Assembly: GCA_965246785.1 (NCBI GenBank)
Contig: CBDFFM010000001.1
Location: 1 to 64,000 of the forward strand
Reading direction: 5' to 3'
Source: UBA1952 sp965246785
GTDB lineage: Bacteria; Bacteroidota; Bacteroidia; Chitinophagales; Chitinophagaceae
DNA: 64,000 nucleotides
Shown: positions 58,273 to 64,000 of the stretch, one piece after another
Numbering within the stretch: the first letter of the stretch is position 1
How the letters are laid out: each line of letters opens with the position of its first letter
Translations under genes and position numbers: made by a program
Notes under the pieces: generated by a model
Told to the model about the DNA's origin: nothing
Database searches by the model: none
The model's input: only the letters and a program-made list of their open reading frames with translations

Positions 58273-58361
58273 TCTTTTCCCCGTTGCCGGGAGCGCAAAG
58301 ATAGGGCCGCCCACCCCAAACTGCCAAGCGTTTTATCCTGAAAAAATTGGCCGTAGCAAGC

Positions 58362-59027
58362 CTACTCCACAATACCCGCCTTCACCGCGTACATCACTAA
58401 GCCCGCGGTATTACGCGCACCCGTCTTCTCTAGCAGCGACGACTTAATGCCTTCCACCGTGCGGTGGCTCAGAAAGATGCATTTGCCTATTTCCGCCGCC
58501 GTCAGCCCCTCGCAGATGTATTGCAACACCTCGCGCTCCCGCTCCGTCAGTTGTACGTTATGATGGAAGCGCGGCACCGCCTGATTATTGTATATCAGAC
58601 TCTTGAGCGCCGTATTACTCACATGATCGGAGAAGTAAAATCCCGTCTCCGCACAGGCATGGATGGCCAGCTTTATTTCTTCTGCATCTGCATTCTTAAT
58701 GAGGTATCCACCCGCGCCGGCTTCCAGCAGGTGCAGGATAAGCTGCTCATCGTCGTGCATCGTAAGGATGAGGACTCTTACGGTGGGGTAGAATTCCTTT
58801 ACCCGTTTCGTAGCCTCAATGCCATCCATATCCGGCATACGGATGTCCATAAGAATGACATCAGGGCGTGGGCCGGCCTTTAGCCGCTCCATTACTTCAA
58901 AGCCATTACTCGCTTCTCCAACCAGTTCCAGCGCAGGGTCGTCGCCCAGCACAAGCCGCAGGCCTTGGCGGAATACGGTATGGTCATCGGCAATGAGGTA
59001 TTTAATTGTTGCGACTGGTTCGCTCAT
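58362..59027 (-). CDS. NarL-type response regulator
   Basis: 221 residues: receiver with ADD (13-15), Asp61 in LMDIRMPDMDG and YLIKNAD; HTH from about 158 (LTEREREVLQYICEGLTAAEIG). It follows its kinase gene by three bases and is last in a three-gene operon. Confidence 0.95.
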   Translation of the reverse strand: MSEPVATIKYLIADDHTVFRQGLRLVLGDDPALELVGEASNGFEVMERLKAGPRPDVILMDIRMPDMDGIEATKRVKEFYPTVRVLILTMHDDEQLILHLLEAGAGGYLIKNADAEEIKLAIHACAETGFYFSDHVSNTALKSLIYNNQAVPRFHHNVQLTEREREVLQYICEGLTAAEIGKCIFLSHRTVEGIKSSLLEKTGARNTAGLVMYAVKAGIVE

Positions 59028-59030
59028 GGC

Positions 59031-59858
59031 TCAGGCGGTTTGCAGTTTTGTTTTGCCGGGAATAGTAGCGTTTGTTGCAATTGCCGGCAGGCAAAGCATA
59101 ATGCTGTAAGCGCCGCGCAGCGCGGCATCCGGGAATTGGAGCGTCAGGTTGGCCGACTTCAGGCGGTGCTCAATATTCTTCAGGCCTATCGCACCTTTCT
59201 TATACAATTGCTCCTCATAATCCGCCGCCGAGAGGCCCTTGCCGTCGTGCGCCACGCTGATGCAGTACCGGCCTTTATGCTGGTGCGTAATCACCTGAAT
59301 CCAGCTTGCGCCGGCGTGCTTCACGATGTTGTTCACCAGTTCCTGGATGATGCGGTAAAGCGCCAGCGCCGTCTGCGGTTCCGGCTCCGGCCAGGCATCG
59401 CCTTCGGCAACCACCTCCATGCGGATGGAGCCGGAGCGCGTGATGGTCTCAGCAAGCGATTGCAGGCTTTTGGTCAGACCCAGGTATTGCAGTGAGCCGG
59501 GCTGAAGCTGATGCGAGAGGTTGCGGATTTTCTGAATGCTCTCGTCCAGCAAATCCTTGGATTGACTAATCAGTCCGCTGTTACCCGGATTGCGGGCCGC
59601 CTGCGTCAGAAAAAGCCGGATGGAGGAGAGCGTAACGCCTACATCGTCGTGCAGCTCTGAGGCGATGCGCATCCGCTCCTCTTCCTCACTGCGGATAGAT
59701 GCCTGCAGCAGCTCCAACTGCTTCTGCCGGTTGAATTCCCGCATCTGAATCTGGTGCCGGATGACGCGCCGCTGATACATAATCACGAAGAGAATGATGC
59801 CGATGGCCAGCAGCAGCATCGTGGCAAAGCATATCAGAAACAGGCTGACCGGGTTCAT
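59031..59858 (-). CDS. HisKA_3 sensor histidine kinase
   Basis: 275 residues: one membrane helix (FATMLLLAIGIILFVIMY), H-box ERMRIASELHDDVGVTL (His70) and HATPase with VNNIVKHAG, AHDGKGL and GIGLKNIEHRL-like segments. ATG at 59858 overlaps the upstream stop as ATGA, which fixes the start. It probably phosphorylates the regulator at 58362; the sensing part is minimal, so the upstream membrane protein may sense for it. Confidence 0.93.
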   Translation of the reverse strand: MNPVSLFLICFATMLLLAIGIILFVIMYQRRVIRHQIQMREFNRQKQLELLQASIRSEEEERMRIASELHDDVGVTLSSIRLFLTQAARNPGNSGLISQSKDLLDESIQKIRNLSHQLQPGSLQYLGLTKSLQSLAETITRSGSIRMEVVAEGDAWPEPEPQTALALYRIIQELVNNIVKHAGASWIQVITHQHKGRYCISVAHDGKGLSAADYEEQLYKKGAIGLKNIEHRLKSANLTLQFPDAALRGAYSIMLCLPAIATNATIPGKTKLQTA

Positions 59859-60466
59859 GTGTCGCGGGCTGGCGTTAGCTGAATGATAGCGATGCCGGTA
59901 CAAATATTCTTAATAATGTTCAGGCTTACAAACCCGTACTTCCAGAGTTGGTTATAAAGCGCGGCGTTCTGCCCGGTCAGGAATTCCCGAAACAGAAACA
60001 TGAGAAACGCGCCGGAGCCGTAAATCAGGAAAGCCACATTCATCCAGAAAAAGAAGCTTTTGCCAATTGCCTCCTCGCTGAAGTGGCTGATGATGCTGTA
60101 AAAGCCCAACAGGCTATATACTATATAGGCAAAGTAAAAGGCCCCCACGCCCATAAAGTCCATCTGGCTCAGCCCTTTAGTGCGCCATATGAAAACCGCC
60201 GAAAGCGCCGTCGCCAGAAGCGGAAAGAGCTGTTTCCGCCCAAGCTGCTGCCAATAGGCCCAGGTAACGAGGAGGAATTCACACAGAAAAAAAGGATTGG
60301 CCAGCAGGTACAGGTTGATGTGCGTCCGGTGCTTGCAGTAAGAGATGGCCAGGTCAAACAGGATGCAGACCAGCGCATACCACCACAAAAGCACTCGCCG
60401 CCCCCTCACACCCGCAAGGAGTGGATAGAGCGGCGAGGCAATGGAAATGATGCTTATCGGAGACAA
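59855..60466 (-). CDS. Polytopic membrane protein of the two-component operon
   Basis: 203 residues with about six membrane segments, including LLWWYALVCILFDLAISY and FLIYGSGAFLMFLF. Family unnamed, but it often precedes HisKA_3 kinases in Bacteroidota. The coupled start of the kinase suggests it acts as a sensor partner. Confidence 0.75.
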   Translation of the reverse strand: MSPISIISIASPLYPLLAGVRGRRVLLWWYALVCILFDLAISYCKHRTHINLYLLANPFFLCEFLLVTWAYWQQLGRKQLFPLLATALSAVFIWRTKGLSQMDFMGVGAFYFAYIVYSLLGFYSIISHFSEEAIGKSFFFWMNVAFLIYGSGAFLMFLFREFLTGQNAALYNQLWKYGFVSLNIIKNICTGIAIIQLTPARDT

Positions 60467-60530
60467 GATATTTCCATTTAGGGGTTTACAGGAGCTGGCA
60501 AATCAATCACTTCTGCAAATCACCCTTTCC

Positions 60531-61184
60531 TTAATGGCTTGCGCCAGTATTTGTTTGGGCCTTGGCCTTATCACCACTGGCACTGGTGCGCACGGGCGAG
60601 AGTTCAGTTACGTCCGCATAATAAAAGGAAGGGTTTCTCAGGTTACCGTAAGCAATCTTACAGGCGATGTACAGTTGGCCGGCCTCTTCAAAGCATACAA
60701 AATCACCGCTTTGAAGGCCATCAAAAGTCGTCAGGCCTTTGAAGAAGAGCACGGAGTAGGTGTTCGTTTTTGGATAGGCATAATCGGGCTGGTAGTTAAG
60801 CGCCTTGCATTCAGCGTTCGGCTCAAAGTATCCGGGGCAGCCCTGTCCGGCCATTGTCTGCAGCTCATTTGCCGTCAGTGAAAGGGGTGTCTTTCCCTTC
60901 GTCTTTTCCTCATAGCACTCCTTGCATATCTCATGGCGGGCAAGGCAAGCTGTCCAACTTGCCGTATCGTCACAAGGCCCGTAGTCCGCCTCTGATGGAC
61001 TGCCGGTTACAGGGCAGGTGCCGGTGCCGCAATCTTTCATGGCGCGGATGCGCGGGCCGGCCAAAGGCGTCGCCGCCGTGTCCTTTGTGCCGGTATTATC
61101 CGTTCCATGCTCGTTGCCGCAGGCGGAAAGCATAAATACGGCTATAACGGCGGCCGGCAGAATGGTTTTGAAGAAGCGCTTCAT
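60531..61184 (-). CDS. Cys-rich lipoprotein
   Basis: 217 residues. Lipobox AVFMLSAC (Cys22). The mature part has many cysteines (CGTGTCPVTG, CLARHEICKECYEE, GQGCPGYF), suggesting disulfides or metal binding. Not recognised. Start at 61184 (MKRFFKTILP) is set by the signal peptide and the promoter at 61208. Confidence 0.7.
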   Translation of the reverse strand: MKRFFKTILPAAVIAVFMLSACGNEHGTDNTGTKDTAATPLAGPRIRAMKDCGTGTCPVTGSPSEADYGPCDDTASWTACLARHEICKECYEEKTKGKTPLSLTANELQTMAGQGCPGYFEPNAECKALNYQPDYAYPKTNTYSVLFFKGLTTFDGLQSGDFVCFEEAGQLYIACKIAYGNLRNPSFYYADVTELSPVRTSASGDKAKAQTNTGASH

Positions 61185-61207
61185 GCAGGTAAGTGTGGGT
61201 GACGGTG

Positions 61208-61238
61208 TAAAAGTAGTTACGCACTTGTACCGCTGCAA
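61208..61238 (-). promoter_or_regulatory. Promoter of the Cys-rich lipoprotein gene
   Basis: Minus strand: TTG, 20-base spacer, TACTTTTA, close to TTG-N(19-21)-TAnnTTTG, ending 23 bases before the start codon. The gap to 61449 shows no other clear feature. Confidence 0.55.
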
Positions 61239-61448
61239 GTCGGCACTTACGCAGGTATATCTTTTCTAAATTTCAAAGCACAACGGTTCAGCCACTTAAT
61301 GAATCTGCGCCGAAAACTTCCCGTACTTCTCCGCCAAAAAAGCGTATTTCTACTTATTTGGATTTTTACAAAGCTTCCTCGGAAAGCATTCCTGCGGCAC
61401 CAATGCCGCTATACTACTTTTACACCCGCGCAACCCGCGCTTCTCATT

Positions 61449-62360
61449 ATGGCCTTCCTTATCCTCGGCATCATCATCTTCATTGCCGGTTCCGTGCTTT
61501 CCCGCGTCAACGATACCGTTCGCAGAATAGGCCGCCCAATGATGGCTGGCGGCATCGCCCTCGCCGTCCTCGGCCTCATCGTCGCATCTGTTGTGCAGAT
61601 AGACGCGGGCGAGATTGGCATCAAATCACTCTTTGGTCGCGTGCAGCCGGATGTGCTTCCCAGCGGCCTGCACTTCATCAATCCATTCGTGAACGTGACG
61701 AAGGCCGATGCCCGCACGCAGAATTACACCATGAGCGCTGTCCACGATGAGGGGAAGACGAAGGGCGACGACGCCATCCGCGTGCTCTCCGGCGACGGCC
61801 TGGAAGTAGTCATAGACCTTACCGTACTCTACCGCATCGTGCCCGCCGAGGCACCGCGCCTCCTGCGCGAGACAGGCCTGGATTATGAGGATAAAATCGT
61901 CCGCCCCATCACGCGCACCAAGATTCGCGATAATGCCGTGTATTACGATGCCGTCTCGCTTTACTCTTCTAAGCGCGACGAGTTTCAGGTGCGCATTTCC
62001 AAGACCATTGAAGATGAATTCCGCAAGCGTGGCCTGCTGGTGGAAAACATCCTCGTGCGCAACATTTCCCTGCCGGCTACCGTGAAGGGTAGCATTGAGC
62101 AGAAAATCCAGGCAGAACAGGAAGCGCAGAAGATGCAGTTCGTCCTGCAGAAGGAGCGGCAGGAAGCTGACCGCAAGCGCGTGGAAGCGCAGGGCATCGC
62201 CGACTATCAGAAGATTATCAACGAAGGCCTTACCGACAAGCAACTCCAGTACGAGCAAATCAAAGTCATGCGCGACCTCGCCGCCTCCGACAATGCGAAG
62301 ATGATAATCATGGGCGGAGGCAAGGGAAGTGGTACACCTGTTATATTGGATGCCAAATAA
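61449..62360 (+). CDS. Prohibitin-like SPFH protein
   Basis: 303 residues: two N-terminal membrane segments (LILGIIIFIAGSVL and GGIALAVLGLIVASVV), the SPFH/band-7 domain with IGIKSLFGRVQPDVLPSGLH, then a coiled coil (about 220-270) with EQEAQKMQFVLQKERQEAD. Prohibitin-like proteins form large membrane rings that organise proteases. ATG at 61449 is preferred to 61299 because the longer stretch is not conserved in character. Confidence 0.92.
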   Translation: MAFLILGIIIFIAGSVLSRVNDTVRRIGRPMMAGGIALAVLGLIVASVVQIDAGEIGIKSLFGRVQPDVLPSGLHFINPFVNVTKADARTQNYTMSAVHDEGKTKGDDAIRVLSGDGLEVVIDLTVLYRIVPAEAPRLLRETGLDYEDKIVRPITRTKIRDNAVYYDAVSLYSSKRDEFQVRISKTIEDEFRKRGLLVENILVRNISLPATVKGSIEQKIQAEQEAQKMQFVLQKERQEADRKRVEAQGIADYQKIINEGLTDKQLQYEQIKVMRDLAASDNAKMIIMGGGKGSGTPVILDAK

Positions 62361-62373
62361 TTTTCCGCCCGCT

Positions 62374-63597
62374 ATGCGCGCCGCCGCTTTAGTCTTTCTG
62401 TTGCTCCTCACCGCCTGCCACGGGCGTAAAGGCACGACGGCTGGCAGCACCGCGAGCAACGAAGAACCCGCAGATACCGCTACCGCCTTTCCCACCAATT
62501 TTTACAAGCGCTACGCTGGTACCGTAGCTGGCAAGCCCGTAGTAGCGCAGTTTTGCGGTTACAGCGGCAGCATTCAGGGGGTCTATTACTACACCGGCAT
62601 AGGCCAGAGCATTTCCCTCACGCCCGCCGGCGGCGATGATGCAGCTGCGGAGCCCGGTGTATTGGTCTTACAAGAGTTTATAGAAAGTGGCGCTACGGAA
62701 GGCGAAGCCAAATCGCCATCCTGGCATCTGCGCATCAGTGGGGGGAAACTAAGCGGCGAATGGCGGAGCGGAGACGGCATTAAGCATTACCCGATTGAGC
62801 TTGCCGAAGATTATGAAGGCGCAACGGCGCTGGACGCTTACTGGCTCTCCGATTCCGCCGCGCTTCTGCCAGGTAATCCTAAAAGCCCGGTAGCTACAGC
62901 CACTTATGGCTACCTCCTGCCGCGCGAGGGTGGGGAAGTCTCCTTTCTTTACAATGCCCTTAAAGAACAGATGGCGCCCACCGCGGCACGCGGAGAAGAC
63001 GTGCATAGCGCGCTGCGGGCAACGATGAGCGCATACTTTGCCGATTACCGCAAAGACGTAGCGCCGATGGTACAGGAAGCCAATGCCGACCTGGAGTCGT
63101 TCGCTTTCTCATATACGAGCGATGCTGCGCTGTACGTGCGCTACAATGCGGATAACTGGCTGGTCACCGAATCCTTCTCTGCCGACTATACCGGCGGCGC
63201 GCACGGCAATTACGGCTCCTCCTTCGCCAATATAGACCTTGCCGGAAAGCGCATCTGGAAGCTGGCCGACATCGTGGCCGATACCGCCGCCCTCCGCCCG
63301 CCGCTCAATGATGCGGCCATCGCCTTCTTCAACCTCAAGCCCGGCGAAGGCATGGAGCAGCGTATGCTGGTGGATGAGGTGCCGCCCACGGACAACGTAT
63401 GCGTAGGCCCAAAAGGCCTGAGCTTCGTCTATAACCCCTACGAGATTGCCTCTTATGCCGACGGGCAGGTTTCGCTTTACATCCCCTACAAAAAGCTGCT
63501 GCCCGTCCTCACGCCTGCCTTCCGCACCCGCATGAGGCTCAGCGCCGCGGCAGGGACGGCGATGCTGCGGCGGGTATTACCGGGGAATAGGCTATGA
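62374..63597 (+). CDS. DUF3298 lipoprotein
   Basis: 407 residues. Lipobox FLLLLTAC (Cys13). The C-terminal third, YTGGAHGNYGSSFANIDLAG to YEIASYADGQVSLYIPY, is the DUF3298/RsiV-like domain often joined to PdaC. Polysaccharide or envelope role is inferred. It starts 13 bases after the SPFH stop and is co-transcribed with it. Confidence 0.85.
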   Translation: MRAAALVFLLLLTACHGRKGTTAGSTASNEEPADTATAFPTNFYKRYAGTVAGKPVVAQFCGYSGSIQGVYYYTGIGQSISLTPAGGDDAAAEPGVLVLQEFIESGATEGEAKSPSWHLRISGGKLSGEWRSGDGIKHYPIELAEDYEGATALDAYWLSDSAALLPGNPKSPVATATYGYLLPREGGEVSFLYNALKEQMAPTAARGEDVHSALRATMSAYFADYRKDVAPMVQEANADLESFAFSYTSDAALYVRYNADNWLVTESFSADYTGGAHGNYGSSFANIDLAGKRIWKLADIVADTAALRPPLNDAAIAFFNLKPGEGMEQRMLVDEVPPTDNVCVGPKGLSFVYNPYEIASYADGQVSLYIPYKKLLPVLTPAFRTRMRLSAAAGTAMLRRVLPGNRL

Positions 63598-63626
63598 TGT
63601 GGGCATTTGTCACGTATGTTACTAAT

Positions 63627-63670
63627 GGGACGCGTTAAGCGTCCCGGTCGCTGAGCGTAGCCGAAGCGCC
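63627..63670. repeat. Hairpin and REP-like repeat
   Basis: GGGACGC-GTTAA-GCGTCCC is followed by GGTCGCTGAGCGTAGCCGAA and GCGCC. The second part belongs to the CTGAGCGNAGNCGAAG repeats found between genes in many bacterial genomes. It lies between convergently spaced genes. Confidence 0.7.
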
Positions 63671-63693
63671 ATCCCAGATGCTACCTTAGTACA

Positions 63694-64000
63694 ATGAGCC
63701 GATACGACTTCATGCGCGGCTACACATACATCCTACAATGTAGGGATGGAAGCTATTATGTAGGGAGCACGCAGGATTTGCGGAGGCGGCTTTGGCAACA
63801 CCAAAGCGGCGTCGGCGCTAATTATACTGCCCTGCGTCTGCCAGTGCGGCTGGTTTATTTTGAAACCTACGCACGTGTGGACGTTGCCTTTAAAAGAGAA
63901 AAGCAGTTGCAAGGCTGGAGCAGAAAGAAGAAAGAAGCATTGATAACAGGCAGGGAAGAATTGTTAAGTGGCTATGCTTTTTGTAAGAATGGCTCTAATT
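63694..64000 (+). CDS. GIY-YIG domain protein, 3' partial
   Basis: At least 102 residues, open to the window end. GYTYILQCRDGSYYVGST carries the two signature strands, with Arg in LRRRLWQHQSG and Glu in FETYARVDVAFKREK, as in small YhbQ-like nucleases. ATG at 63712 (MRGYTYIL) is an equally good start. Confidence 0.88.
   Translation, partial: MSRYDFMRGYTYILQCRDGSYYVGSTQDLRRRLWQHQSGVGANYTALRLPVRLVYFETYARVDVAFKREKQLQGWSRKKKEALITGREELLSGYAFCKNGSN

Larger units (their letters stand above)
55545..58341 (+). pseudogene. Large serine recombinase, interrupted by IS982
   Basis: The N-terminus 55545-55651 carries the catalytic-site strand TAVVYTRVSS; the IS element interrupts after this, and the frame resumes at 56725 with SKEQADNNLSLDFQKKV. 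LDRFSRTGGGA, the recombinase domain (MGYDIVKTNG), a zinc-ribbon segment (CSECGGAF ... CNTKGCQC) and a coiled coil follow. Joined without the IS and one TCAAA copy, the gene is in frame. The last 60 residues (DWTGLEPATSAVTG) are read from the antisense of tRNA-Asp. Such integrases insert mobile elements, and this one is now inactive. Confidence 0.9.

Noticed and set aside
1..64000. CRISPR arrays, rRNA genes, prophage structural genes
   Set aside because: No regularly spaced repeats of 24-40 bases with unique spacers, no rRNA sequence and no capsid or tail genes were seen.

Overview
The window is a chromosomal segment of a Bacteroidota bacterium, most likely of the Chitinophagaceae or a near relative. 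The evidence is type IX secretion C-terminal sorting domains, GSCFA, DUF3098 and ELWxxDGT proteins, Rho with a very long Gln-rich insertion, a Lys/Ala-rich H1-like protein, promoters of the TTG-N(19-21)-TAnnTTTG type, start codons preceded by A-rich sequence rather than Shine-Dalgarno motifs, and TPR, SPFH and GH3 families typical of this group. The organism is inferred from gene content only.

Layout. 1-27.9 kb is a core region: a TPR protein, a 29-residue AURKAIP1/COX24-like protein, rng, tRNA-Leu, pheS, a frameshifted SDR gene, rho, an F420-type NADP oxidoreductase-like gene, a CDGSH protein, DUF3098-ftsX, a ureohydrolase, a GH3 enzyme, rplU-rpmA, the H1-like gene, a PstS-like lipoprotein with a TPR protein, a compact XRE-containing repeat element, a 2-oxoacid:ferredoxin oxidoreductase beta subunit, a papain-fold peptidase, GSCFA, clpP1-clpP2 and rpsF-rpsR-rplI. 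28.2-38.6 kb is accessory: a TIR remnant, a 1,762-residue DUF4157 protein of the kind linked to contractile injection systems, secreted T9SS proteins, and a two-component pair whose kinase is cut off at a junction with an ELWxxDGT gene. 38.6-58.3 kb is a defence and mobile island: an IS5-type element, a Wadjet plasmid-defence locus (jetA convergent with jetB-jetC-jetD, jetD frameshifted), an uncharacterised two-gene operon split by an IS21 element, small unknown genes, and a serine recombinase broken by an IS982 element whose frame runs across tRNA-Asp. 58.3-64 kb returns to core-type genes: a two-component operon, lipoproteins, SPFH, DUF3298 and a GIY-YIG protein.

The most unusual signal is not a gene. 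Across the core region, gaps between genes hold imperfect hairpins whose arms are built from short words repeated in tandem, such as GTTGGAAT, GTATCAG, GTGAGTA, ATTCATA, GCAATTT and ACGGATT. Most end 3 to 25 bases upstream of a start codon, including those of pheS, clpP1, clpP2, rplI, rpsR, DUF3098, ftsX and the ureohydrolase gene. The same words recur at distant loci and have entered two coding sequences at inter-domain linkers (pheS, rho). I saw none between 28.2 and 58.3 kb, which agrees with recent acquisition of that region.

Other leads are the two-gene operon next to Wadjet, the nested inverted-repeat element carrying an XRE gene and a 42-bp minisatellite, and the DUF4157 giant with a nucleotidyltransferase-like motif near its C-terminus. 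Three genes each need one surplus base removed to be intact, so sequencing error and real decay should be separated before calling them pseudogenes.
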